From: Candidatus Galacturonatibacter soehngenii
GTDB taxonomy: Bacteria > Bacillota > Clostridia > Lachnospirales > Lachnospiraceae
Reading direction: 5' to 3'
DNA: 64,000 nucleotides
NCBI RefSeq assembly: GCF_008830185.1
Contig: NZ_WAGX01000004.1
Span: 969,780 to 1,033,779 of the forward strand
The notes below the pieces were generated by a model that did no database searches, was not told the DNA's origin, and saw only the letters and a list, made by a program, of their open reading frames with translations. The translations under genes and the position numbers were made by a program. This document shows positions 1 through 6,303 of the stretch, piece after piece; position 1 is the first letter of the stretch, and every line of letters starts with the position of its first letter.

Positions 1-124
1 CCTTTTCTTTCGAGCCATTATAGTTAACGGCTACAAAAGCACCTTCTTTTGCGAGTGTAATGGCTATTTCTTTTCCTATTCCTCTGCTTGCTCCCGTTAC
101 TAATGCTATTTTTCCTTTTAACAT
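1..124 (-). CDS. fabG: 3-oxoacyl-ACP reductase FabG (N-terminal part, cut by window edge)
   Basis: The reverse complement reads [20 protein letters not shown] and continues to the window edge, 41 residues in all. This is the start of a short-chain dehydrogenase: a beta strand followed by the TGASRGIG dinucleotide-binding glycine motif (residues 10-17). In this position it is FabG, which reduces 3-oxoacyl-ACP with NADPH in type II fatty-acid synthesis. The start codon is ATG at 122-124, preceded by an AGGAGAG ribosome binding site. The gene begins 28 nt after the fabD stop, in the order acpP-fabK-fabD-fabG known from streptococcal and clostridial fab operons. The catalytic Ser-Tyr-Lys lies outside the window, so family assignment rests on the N-terminus and context. 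Confidence 0.9.
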   Translation of the reverse strand, partial: MLKGKIALVTGASRGIGKEIAITLAKEGAFVAVNYNGSKEK

Positions 125-152
125 ACAACTCTCCTATCCTAGCTACCTACAT

Positions 153-1067
153 CTATAATTCAGCCAGTTTACCTAAATCCTCATATTTTTCTATGTTAAT
201 TACCTTTACCGTTCTATCAATCTTTTTAATAAAGGAAGATAGTGTCTTTCCAGGTCCAATTTCTACAAAAGTATCTACGCCGTCCTTTATCATTGTTTCT
301 ACACTCTGCTGCCATTTTACAGAAGAATATACCTGCTTTTCTAGTAAGTCGACAACCTGTAACTTATCCGTTACATAATTTGCCGTAACATTACTAACAT
401 ATGGTATCGTTACATCACTAAAAACAGCCTTATCTAGTACTTCTCGTAGCTTCTTGCCAGCCTCCTTTAACATAAGAGAGTGAAAAGGTCCACTTACATT
501 AAGTCTAATTACCCTTTTTGCCCCAGCTTCTGTTAATTTTTCTGAAGCAGTATTTACGGCTTCTTCTTCACCTGATATTACAATTTGGCCTGGGCAATTG
601 TAATTAGCAATTTGAACAATTCCTTGTGTACTGTTACAGACTTCTTCGATTCTGATAGTATCAAGTCCTAGTACGGCTGCCATCGCACCACCTTCTGGTA
701 CTGCTTCTTGCATAAATTTACCCCTTTGCTTTACTACCTTAAAGGCCTCTTCAAAGCTAAGCACCTTGGATGCTACCAAGGCACTATATTCACCAAGACT
801 TAAGCCTGCGCTGATTTGGGGTGAATAACCTCTTAATTCTATCTCTTTTAACATAGCACAGCATACCGTAAGCATTGCAATTTGCGTAAACTCCGTAATG
901 TTTAGCTTATCATTTTCTTCAAACAAAAGCTCTGCCATATTTATATTTCCTAATTCGCTGGCTTTTTCAAATATTTTTCTTGCTTCGTCGCTGTTTTCAT
1001 AAAAATCTTTACCCATTCCAATGTATTGTGCCCCTTGTCCTGGGAAGACAAAAGCTAATTTATTCAT
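153..1067 (-). CDS. fabD: Malonyl-CoA:ACP transacylase FabD
   Basis: The 304-residue product has the normal length of FabD, which moves malonyl groups from CoA to acyl carrier protein in the cytoplasm. Family motifs are visible: FPGQGAQ (8-14), the nucleophile elbow GLSLGEYSA with Ser90, an Arg115 in KQRGKFMQ, and GPFHS with the second catalytic residue His196. The usual His before the active serine (GHSLG) is Leu here (GLSLG), a variant I believe is common in clostridia. The gene sits between fabK (111 nt upstream) and fabG (28 nt downstream). A FabT-like palindrome lies in the gap before it, so it may be transcribed both from the acpP promoter and from a weaker local one. Confidence 0.96.
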   Translation of the reverse strand: MNKLAFVFPGQGAQYIGMGKDFYENSDEARKIFEKASELGNINMAELLFEENDKLNITEFTQIAMLTVCCAMLKEIELRGYSPQISAGLSLGEYSALVASKVLSFEEAFKVVKQRGKFMQEAVPEGGAMAAVLGLDTIRIEEVCNSTQGIVQIANYNCPGQIVISGEEEAVNTASEKLTEAGAKRVIRLNVSGPFHSLMLKEAGKKLREVLDKAVFSDVTIPYVSNVTANYVTDKLQVVDLLEKQVYSSVKWQQSVETMIKDGVDTFVEIGPGKTLSSFIKKIDRTVKVINIEKYEDLGKLAEL

Positions 1068-1092
1068 GTTGCTCTCCTAAATCGACATTTAT

Positions 1093-1105
1093 TTTGATTA
1101 TCAAA
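1093..1105. promoter_or_regulatory. FabT-like operator upstream of fabD
   Basis: TTTGATTATCAAA is a perfect 13-nt palindrome around a central T. It matches the core of the streptococcal FabT site (AnTTTGATTATCAAATT). It lies about 25 nt before the fabD start, in the fabK-fabD gap. The same core occurs at the acpP and fabH promoters in this window. A local -10 (AATACT on the minus strand) abuts it, but no good -35 is seen. Binding is inferred; the fabT gene itself is not in the window. Confidence 0.7.
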
Positions 1106-1178
1106 GTATTTATTTAAAAAAATTTCCTGCTGTTCCTATTCGCCACCGTCTCTTTTAAAGTGACAAATAGGAAACTAA

Positions 1179-2105
1179 CTAATTAATCTTTAATAATTGC
1201 TCTGCTTCCTTTATAATCTCTTGTATAATCTGGCTACATGTTTGCTCTTGTTTAATAAGCCCTGCAATTTGTCCTGCCATTACTGTTCCGTCAACAATAT
1301 CACCTTCTACAACTGCTTTACGCAATGACCCAAGTGTCAGATACTCTAACTCTTCAAAGGAAGCACCTTCCTTTTCCATTTTTAGGTATTCTCTTGTCAT
1401 TTTATTTCTAAGTTGTCTTACTGGATGACCAGTACTTCTACCAGTAACTTCAGAATCAATATCCTTTGCTGCAATCACACGTTGCTTATAAGCATCATGA
1501 ACCACTGCTTCTTTTGCAACCACAAATCTTGTGCCTATTTGAGCTGCCTCTGCACCAAGCATACGAATTGCTGCAAATCCTCTGCCATCGCCAATACCGC
1601 CTGCTGCTATGACAGGGATATTTACAGCGTCAACCACTTGTGGAACTAGTGTCATTGTCGTTTGTTCTCCAATGTGCCCACCTGATTCGCATCCCTCTGC
1701 AACAACTGCATCTGCTCCATAACGCTCCATACGTCTTGCAAGTGCAACCGAAGCTACAACTGGAATTACTTTGATTCCTGCTGCCTTCCACATTTCCATA
1801 TATTTTTCAGGGTTTCCTGCTCCTGTTGTAACAGCGGCAACTCCTTCTTCTACTACAATCTTTGCAATCTCTTCGGCATGCGGACTTAACAACATAATGT
1901 TTACACCAAATGGCTTGTCGGTTAACTCCTTCGCCTTTCGTATTTGATCTCGAACTACTTCTGTCGGGGCATTTGCTGCTCCGATTAATCCAAAGCCTCC
2001 TGCATTTGATACAGCTGCCGCAAGATTATGTTCAGCAACCCAAGCCATTCCCCCTTGGATAATTGGATATTCAATACCCAAAAGCTCTGTTACTCTGGTT
2101 TTCAT
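1179..2105 (-). CDS. fabK: Enoyl-ACP reductase II FabK (FMN-dependent)
   Basis: The product (308 residues from the chosen start) is a TIM-barrel flavoprotein of the FabK/2-nitropropane dioxygenase family. FabK reduces trans-2-enoyl-ACP with NAD(P)H, the last step of each elongation cycle, in bacteria that use it instead of or beside FabI. Visible signatures are IEYPIIQGGMAWVA near the N-terminus, the GGHIGEQTT loop with the family His, and the FMN phosphate-binding segments IAAGGIGDGRG and GAEAAQIGTRF. I chose ATG at 2103-2105, one base after the acpP stop, because the product then begins MKTRVTELLGI like its relatives. An in-frame TTG at 2112-2114, overlapping the acpP stop, is an alternative. 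Translational coupling to acpP is likely. Confidence 0.95.
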   Translation of the reverse strand: MKTRVTELLGIEYPIIQGGMAWVAEHNLAAAVSNAGGFGLIGAANAPTEVVRDQIRKAKELTDKPFGVNIMLLSPHAEEIAKIVVEEGVAAVTTGAGNPEKYMEMWKAAGIKVIPVVASVALARRMERYGADAVVAEGCESGGHIGEQTTMTLVPQVVDAVNIPVIAAGGIGDGRGFAAIRMLGAEAAQIGTRFVVAKEAVVHDAYKQRVIAAKDIDSEVTGRSTGHPVRQLRNKMTREYLKMEKEGASFEELEYLTLGSLRKAVVEGDIVDGTVMAGQIAGLIKQEQTCSQIIQEIIKEAEQLLKIN

Positions 2106-2106
2106 A

Positions 2107-2337
2107 TTATTCAACGCCTTTTCCTTTTAAATAATCTACCACATCACCAACAGTCACTAATTTTTCTAAATCTTCTGAAGGAATTTCTACAGAGTATTCA
2201 TCTTCTAGTGCCATAACTAATTCAAATAGGTCTAAAGAGTCTGCACCTAAATCTTCTTTAAATGATGTTTCTAGTGTAATCGTATCTTCCTGTGCGCTTA
2301 ATTGCTCTGCAATAATTTCTTTCATTCTTTCTAACAT
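2107..2337 (-). CDS. acpP: Acyl carrier protein
   Basis: This 76-residue acidic protein carries the DSL phosphopantetheine site in [12 protein letters not shown], with the modified serine at residue 34. It carries the growing acyl chain during fatty-acid synthesis. Length, four-helix layout and charge are typical. A strong AAAGGAGAACC ribosome binding site precedes the ATG. It is the first gene of the acpP-fabK-fabD-fabG operon and has an excellent sigma-A promoter overlapped by FabT-like palindromes. Confidence 0.97.
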   Translation of the reverse strand: MLERMKEIIAEQLSAQEDTITLETSFKEDLGADSLDLFELVMALEDEYSVEIPSEDLEKLVTVGDVVDYLKGKGVE

Positions 2338-2364
2338 AATAGGTTCTCCTTTATTTTACATTGT

Positions 2365-2421
2365 TTTGATTTGCAAATAGTTTGATATTCAAAGTATATA
2401 TAGTTTCATTTTTTTTGTCAA
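2365..2421 (-). promoter_or_regulatory. acpP operon promoter with two tandem FabT-like operators
   Basis: On the minus strand TTGACA (2416-2421) is followed after exactly 17 nt by TATACT (2393-2398). The palindrome TTTGATATTCAAA (2381-2393) covers the end of the -10 and the expected start site. A second, weaker copy TTTGATTTGCAAA (2365-2377) follows 16 nt downstream. The spacing and sequence match the FabT repressor family sites of Streptococcus, where acyl-ACP acts as corepressor. The promoter is seen directly; the repressor identity is inferred. Confidence 0.8.
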
Positions 2422-2479
2422 GATTTTTTTTATAAACTTTCTATATTGAACAATGAGTAGCCTTTTACATAAAAAATAA

Positions 2480-2526
2480 TGCAATAATTCTCTTCCTATG
2501 CTTCTTTGGATATGAGAATTATTGCA
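2480..2526. terminator. Bidirectional terminator after the PadR-linked membrane gene
   Basis: TGCAATAATTCTC (2480-2492) pairs perfectly with GAGAATTATTGCA (2514-2526). T-runs follow on both strands, so it can end transcription from the membrane gene at 2541 on the minus strand. Confidence 0.75.
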
Positions 2527-2540
2527 CTTTTTAATCAATA

Positions 2541-3512
2541 TTAATTTTCTTTCGTGGACATTGAATATACGGCACAAAATCCACCAAACAAGATTCCTGT
2601 AAGAGGAAATACAATCCAGTTAATCTCCCATTTATGATAAACAAGCCCTGTAAATAAGAAAATGCAAACTGCAATTGGCCATATAATGCTGGCTACAATA
2701 CCTATTACTTTACTTTCTTTGCTTTTTTCGACTTTGTATTCATCGATTTGTAGTAATTGTTTGCATGCATTTGCTTTACTACCTGTGGTTATTAATATAT
2801 AGACTGCTATACTTATCATAAAAAGAAGTATTGATCCACCATAAGTTGTTGCATCATCACTAATCATATTAGAGATTAGTGCTGGCACTAGCGAAAGAAA
2901 GCACACACTTACTCCAATGATTACGCCTTGCGTTTGCTTTGTTTTTTCCTGGTTGTAATAGTTTTCAACATATGCTCTTGTGGCTAATGTAGTTTTAAAT
3001 TTATTCTCTTCAATAAATTTATAAGAATCAAGCTTAGTACCACTATAGATTAAAATCGCAACCGCTGGAATTAAGAAAACAAGGAAAATCAAAGCTGGAA
3101 ACGTATTTTTTGCATTACCAGACAACTGTGTTAAAAATAAATTATCTTCTAATGCCTGGTATACAAAAGCAAGAATAGAAGTACTAAATATAATCATCCA
3201 TACACCCAATCCTACCATTTTATCTGACTTATGTTTTAAAGACAAATACTCTTTTGCTGGTTCTAAATCTAGCGTTGGTAGTTGGCTTTGATTCATCTTT
3301 GTTTGAACCTCCATCTCATTTAACAGTTCATCAATATTTCCAAACTCAGATATTACAATTCCAATTGCTTCATTTTCCGTCTTTCCCTCTCTTTTTAATT
3401 CTATATATTTATCTTCCATGCTGTCTTGTAAATCAGATTTCAATCTCATAATTTCTTCTGACTCAGGTAATCCAATAAAGATACTATCTAAATAGTTTTT
3501 GATTGTCTCCAT
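2541..3512 (-). CDS. HAAS/DUF1700-type membrane protein, PadR partner
   Basis: The 323-residue protein starts with a soluble helical domain of about 70 residues (METIKNYLDSIF, then EEIMRLKSDLQDSMEDKY). This resembles the HAAS/DUF1700 permease-prefix domain often encoded beside PadR regulators. It is followed by about six hydrophobic segments, around residues 100-120, 135-160, 195-215, 225-245, 265-290 and 295-315. No enzymatic motif is seen. It starts one base after the stop of the PadR gene, with an AAAGGAGATGGG ribosome binding site inside that gene, so the two are co-transcribed and probably coupled. By analogy with PadR-HAAS pairs it may be a membrane stress or signalling protein, but its function is unknown. 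Confidence 0.75.
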   Translation of the reverse strand: METIKNYLDSIFIGLPESEEIMRLKSDLQDSMEDKYIELKREGKTENEAIGIVISEFGNIDELLNEMEVQTKMNQSQLPTLDLEPAKEYLSLKHKSDKMVGLGVWMIIFSTSILAFVYQALEDNLFLTQLSGNAKNTFPALIFLVFLIPAVAILIYSGTKLDSYKFIEENKFKTTLATRAYVENYYNQEKTKQTQGVIIGVSVCFLSLVPALISNMISDDATTYGGSILLFMISIAVYILITTGSKANACKQLLQIDEYKVEKSKESKVIGIVASIIWPIAVCIFLFTGLVYHKWEINWIVFPLTGILFGGFCAVYSMSTKEN

Positions 3513-3513
3513 A

Positions 3514-3843
3514 CTATCCCATCTCCTTTATAAATTTATTAATAACTTCCTTGGTTACTTCCCATTCTTCACATTTTTCCTTATAATACTGCAATCCTTC
3601 TTGCGTTATTTTATAGTAGGTTCTTCTTTTTCCTTGTGTTTCTTCACCAAAAAACGATTGAATATATCCATTCTTCTCTAATCTTGCAAACGCAGAATAT
3701 AGGGTTGTTTCTTTCATTACGTACTCTTCATTCGTAATCTGTCTAATATTTTTAGATATCTCATATCCGTAAGAAGAATCCTCTAATAATAAATACAAAA
3801 TTATAATATCATTATAGCCACGAATGATATCGCTACTTATCAA
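3514..3843 (-). CDS. PadR family transcriptional regulator
   Basis: From the TTG at 3841-3843 the product is 109 residues, the usual size of small PadR proteins. It has the family winged-helix pattern: IIRGYNDIIILYLLLEDSSY, YGYEISKNI, ETTLYSAFARLEKNGYI and KRRTYYKITQEGLQYY. The longer frame reaching upstream gives an unrelated 35-residue extension. An AAAGGAG site 10 nt before the TTG supports the short form. PadR proteins bind inverted repeats and respond to small molecules or protein partners. The palindrome around the upstream -10 box suggests autorepression. It forms an operon with the membrane gene that follows. Confidence 0.9.
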   Translation of the reverse strand: MISSDIIRGYNDIIILYLLLEDSSYGYEISKNIRQITNEEYVMKETTLYSAFARLEKNGYIQSFFGEETQGKRRTYYKITQEGLQYYKEKCEEWEVTKEVINKFIKEMG

Positions 3844-3930
3844 AATTTCATCACTCCTTTCGTTTAGTGACAAATATGGTATTTCAAAAATTACTTCATC
3901 TATCATACTACGGCTGTCGTACTTTATCTG

Positions 3931-3967
3931 TCGTAGTAATTGTAACATAACTACTACGATAAGTAAA
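3931..3967 (-). promoter_or_regulatory. padR promoter with inverted repeat over the -10 box
   Basis: The minus strand carries a -35 TTTACT (3962-3967), a 17-nt spacer and a -10 TACAAT (3939-3944). The arms TCGTAGTA (3931-3938) and TACTACGA (3952-3959) are an exact inverted repeat flanking the -10. A further CGTAGTA-like element lies downstream near 3905-3912. This is the layout of an autoregulatory PadR operator; binding is inferred. Confidence 0.7.
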
Positions 3968-3986
3968 GTAATTTTTCAAGAGAAAT

Positions 3987-4025
3987 TATATAATGAGAAA
4001 GTTTTAATAACTTTCCCATTATATA
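3987..4025. terminator. Hairpin between padR and the zinc-ribbon gene
   Basis: TATATAATGAGAAAGTT (3987-4003) pairs with AACTTTCCCATTATATA (4009-4025) with one mismatch. It is followed by a run of A on the plus strand and lies between two minus-strand transcription units. Confidence 0.6.
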
Positions 4026-4030
4026 AAAAA

Positions 4031-4058
4031 AACAAGAAATAGTTAACTATCTCTTGTT
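4031..4058 (-). terminator. Terminator of the zinc-ribbon gene
   Basis: A near-perfect palindrome from AACAAGAAATAG to CTCTTGTT is followed on the minus strand by eight T. It lies 50 nt after the stop of the zinc-ribbon gene. Confidence 0.75.
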
Positions 4059-4108
4059 CAAATCTTCCTATTTTAATTTCTTTCATTATATAGAAGGTAG
4101 GCTGTGAA

Positions 4109-4546
4109 TTAATCCTTGTTGATGTAACGCATTTTACCTTCTAGTTTTCTTGGAATATCACCGATTTCACTTTCTTTAATTTCAATTGCATTGGATAAGT
4201 CTCTAATTAGTTCTGTAGCGCATTCCTTGCAATACTTACCAAACCGTATATCAACACCACATTTCTTGCATTTTATAAATATATCAGATCCTTCAGGAAT
4301 TTCTAACTGACCACTTCTTAAAAAGTTATCAATTTTTCTTATTGGAACACCACATTCTTTCGATACAACTGACATAGTTGTAATTCCATTTTTTTCTATA
4401 TATTCCTTTACAATTCCAAAGGTACTTTTCTCTTCAAATCCGCAACTAGGACACTTTACTAATTCAGGAACTATTTGTTTGTAATCCGCTCCACATATAG
4501 GACATCTAGAAGGATCTGCTCCTCGTTCTATACGTATACCTGCCAT
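4109..4546 (-). CDS. Zinc-ribbon protein, YvyF/flagellar-operon-like hypothetical
   Basis: The 145-residue protein has two pairs of CxxC near the N-terminus (Cys15/18 and Cys32/35) and two more later (Cys93/96 and Cys106/109), which suggests two zinc ribbons. Between them, residues about 45-85 (IVKEYIEKNGITTMSVVSKE, then VPIRKIDNFLRSGQL) look like a small helix-turn-helix or MerR-like fold. The architecture recalls the YvyF-type protein found in flagellar operons, but no flagellar gene is adjacent here. It is a single-gene unit with its own terminator. A regulatory or adaptor role is possible; the function is unknown. Confidence 0.6.
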   Translation of the reverse strand: MAGIRIERGADPSRCPICGADYKQIVPELVKCPSCGFEEKSTFGIVKEYIEKNGITTMSVVSKECGVPIRKIDNFLRSGQLEIPEGSDIFIKCKKCGVDIRFGKYCKECATELIRDLSNAIEIKESEIGDIPRKLEGKMRYINKD

Positions 4547-4651
4547 CCTTTCACCTCGTAATCTTCATTTGTTTATGTAAATCGAATGTCTTGTCATTAT
4601 TTTACCATATTTTATTATATCTGCAAGCTTCTTTTGTATTATTATACGAAA

Positions 4652-4692
4652 AAAAGCCAAAAACCGTACTGTTTATACGGAATTCGGCTTAA
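4652..4692 (-). terminator. Terminator of the disordered-protein gene
   Basis: On the minus strand AAGCCGAATTCCGTA pairs with TACGGTTTTTGGCTT (minor mismatches) and is followed by T7. It lies 24 nt after the gene stop. Confidence 0.75.
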
Positions 4693-4715
4693 TATATTAA
4701 AATTCTATTAACTGG

Positions 4716-5300
4716 CTAAAACATATAAAACATATCATCATCATCAAATGAATCATTTTCATACTCTTTTGTCCAATCAATATTATTTGTTCTTTTTACT
4801 TTTACCTGTGGTCTGGCATTAGCAGCCTTCGCTTTTTTGTTACTTGCTTCTGTCTTTTTTTGCATCGCCTTTTTTTCTTTTTCTAAGCGCTTAACAATAT
4901 CCAGCTTATCTGGTTGTTGTTCTTTTATCTTCGTATCTTTTTGCGAAGCCATTCCACCCTTTGAATCATTACCTCTTGATCTAAAATCTTTCCCGTGGTT
5001 ATTCCCCGACCTAGAACCTTTAGACTGACCATAATCATCATCATCTTTATTGAATCTGTTGTTATAGTTTGGTCTATCATTTCCATCTCTTTTTTTATAA
5101 TCTTTTCGTTCCGTGTTATTTTGGCCTCTGTATTCTCTTTTCTCGCCATTGTTATTTCTGTAATCTTTTTTGTCTGCGCCTGTACCAGATTTAAAGTCCT
5201 TATTATAGCCTCTGGATTTGTATTCTTGTCTTGGTCCATTATTGGTGTTTGTATAGCTGCCCCGACTGGTACGTTCTTCACTTGTACTACTGCTAACCAC
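4716..5300 (-). CDS. Highly charged, disordered protein with conserved-looking C-terminal tail
   Basis: The 194-residue product is almost entirely Arg, Lys, Gly, Asn, Asp and Ser: SRGYNKDFKSGTGADKKDYR, GQNNTERKDYKKRDGNDRP and similar. It ends in a hydrophobic/acidic tail, NNIDWTKEYENDSFDDDDMF. A Lys/Glu helix lies at about residues 130-165. Such RG/N-rich tracts resemble the tails of RNA helicases and RNA-binding proteins, but no folded domain is seen. I chose GTG at 5298-5300 because AGAGGAG lies 8 nt upstream; the TTG at 5318 lies within the ribosome binding site. It is monocistronic with its own terminator. RNA binding is only a guess from composition. Confidence 0.6.
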   Translation of the reverse strand: MVSSSTSEERTSRGSYTNTNNGPRQEYKSRGYNKDFKSGTGADKKDYRNNNGEKREYRGQNNTERKDYKKRDGNDRPNYNNRFNKDDDDYGQSKGSRSGNNHGKDFRSRGNDSKGGMASQKDTKIKEQQPDKLDIVKRLEKEKKAMQKKTEASNKKAKAANARPQVKVKRTNNIDWTKEYENDSFDDDDMFYMF

Positions 5301-5526
5301 GAAAGTTTCTCCTCTCAAATTTTATAAAATTCTACCACTCTCATTTTATTATAAAACTGAATAATGTCAACACATTTTTTTCAATTTTTTTTCTTTTTTT
5401 ATATATATTTAATATTGCGATTTGTAATAAATTCCAAACATGCATATAAATGGCTAATTTTATTTCTTATTTTCATTATCATCCACATTCTGGTTGCAAT
5501 TCATAAATAATTCTGATACATTAAGA

Positions 5527-5553
5527 ATACCTATAGTTATTTATAGGTATACT
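5527..5553 (+). promoter_or_regulatory. Palindrome overlapping the putative -10 of the DUF1292 gene
   Basis: ATACCTATA (5527-5535) and TATAGGTAT (5542-5550) form an exact 9-bp inverted repeat. The right arm runs into TATACT (5548-5553), a consensus -10 about 30 nt before the start codon. The geometry suggests an operator. No regulator is identified and no convincing -35 is seen. The rest of 5301-5581 shows nothing else. Confidence 0.5.
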
Positions 5554-5581
5554 ATTGATAGAATGAAAAGAGGAATATTAC

Positions 5582-5917
5582 ATGAGTAAACATGATGAAA
5601 ATTGTGACTGCGGCTGCAACGAAGAATATGGCTTTGACGTAAACTCAACCGTAACTTTAACACTAGACGATGACACTGTTGTTGAGTGTGCTATTCTTAC
5701 CATTTTTCCTGTTGATGAACAAGACTATATTGCACTTCTTCCATTGGATGAAAATGGAGAAAATGAAGAAGGCGAAGTATTCTTATATCGTTACACTGAA
5801 GATGAAAACGAAGAGCCTCAATTATCAAACATTGAAGATGATGACGAATATGAAAAGGTTGCCGATGCCTTTGATGAATTGCTTGACTCTCAAGAATTTG
5901 ATGAAATAGAAGAATAA
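5582..5917 (+). CDS. DUF1292 family protein (YrzB-like)
   Basis: This 111-residue acidic protein matches the DUF1292 pattern: a beta-rich core starting VTLTLDDDTVVECAILTIFP, then YIALLPLDE, FLYRYTEDE and a C-terminal acidic helix EKVADAFDELLDSQEFDEIE. The N-terminal HDENCDCGCNEE adds a small cysteine cluster (Cys9, 11, 13) that could bind metal. DUF1292 proteins are conserved in Firmicutes, often near the alaS-yrrK-yrrL genes, and have no known function. Here it stands alone on the plus strand between two minus-strand units. AGAGGA precedes the start, and a long terminator follows. Confidence 0.85.
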   Translation: MSKHDENCDCGCNEEYGFDVNSTVTLTLDDDTVVECAILTIFPVDEQDYIALLPLDENGENEEGEVFLYRYTEDENEEPQLSNIEDDDEYEKVADAFDELLDSQEFDEIEE

Positions 5918-5951
5918 TAATATCTAACACATTCTATTTCATTGAATTTAG

Positions 5952-5998
5952 AAAACACATCAACCAGAAATTATTAACTTCTGGTTGATGTGTTTTTT
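5952..5998. terminator. Strong bidirectional terminator
   Basis: AAAACACATCAACCAGAA (5952-5969) pairs perfectly over 18 bp with TTCTGGTTGATGTGTTTT (5979-5996). T-rich sequence follows on the plus strand. It separates the DUF1292 gene (plus) from the convergent gene ending at 5997 (minus). Confidence 0.9.
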
Positions 5999-6287
5999 AT
6001 TTGTAAGGATTCACGCTATCCCATACTTCTTTTTTCGTTTCGTATTGCTCATTTAACCAGTCGACTGCCATGTCCTTTCCTTCGTTGCTAAATTCAAACA
6101 CAACAGATTGTTTTTGTTCTTCGTTTGTTACTTCAAAGCAATATGGTTCTGGCCAAATTGTAACTTTTAAGAGAGATTTCTCATCTTGTACTTCTTTGCA
6201 TAACCGATATCTCATCCCTTTTAAGCTTCCCGTAAACGTTTCTTTTTTTAAAAAATTTAGAGAAATAAATTTTTCTTTTTCTAGCAT
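5997..6287 (-). CDS. Conserved-type hypothetical protein downstream of a helicase
   Basis: The 96-residue product is a small soluble alpha/beta protein (KKETFTGSLKGMRYRLCKEV, then LKVTIWPEPYCFEV and AVDWLNEQYETKKEVW). I do not recognise a family. The start is set at the second ATG (6285-6287) because AAGGAG lies 7 nt before it; the ATG at 6293 is only one base from the ribosome binding site. It begins 16 nt after the helicase stop, so the two are co-transcribed. The tryptophan-rich C-terminus resembles small proteins found in clostridial genomes, but nothing indicates a function. Confidence 0.6.
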   Translation of the reverse strand: MLEKEKFISLNFLKKETFTGSLKGMRYRLCKEVQDEKSLLKVTIWPEPYCFEVTNEEQKQSVVFEFSNEGKDMAVDWLNEQYETKKEVWDSVNPYK

Positions 6288-6303
6288 ATTCATTCTCCTT
6301 ATC

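Noticed and set aside
4925..5327. Long overlapping frames on both strands across the disordered-protein gene.
   Set aside because: Low-complexity purine-rich DNA keeps alternative frames open; only the minus-strand frame from 5300 has a ribosome binding site and terminator.
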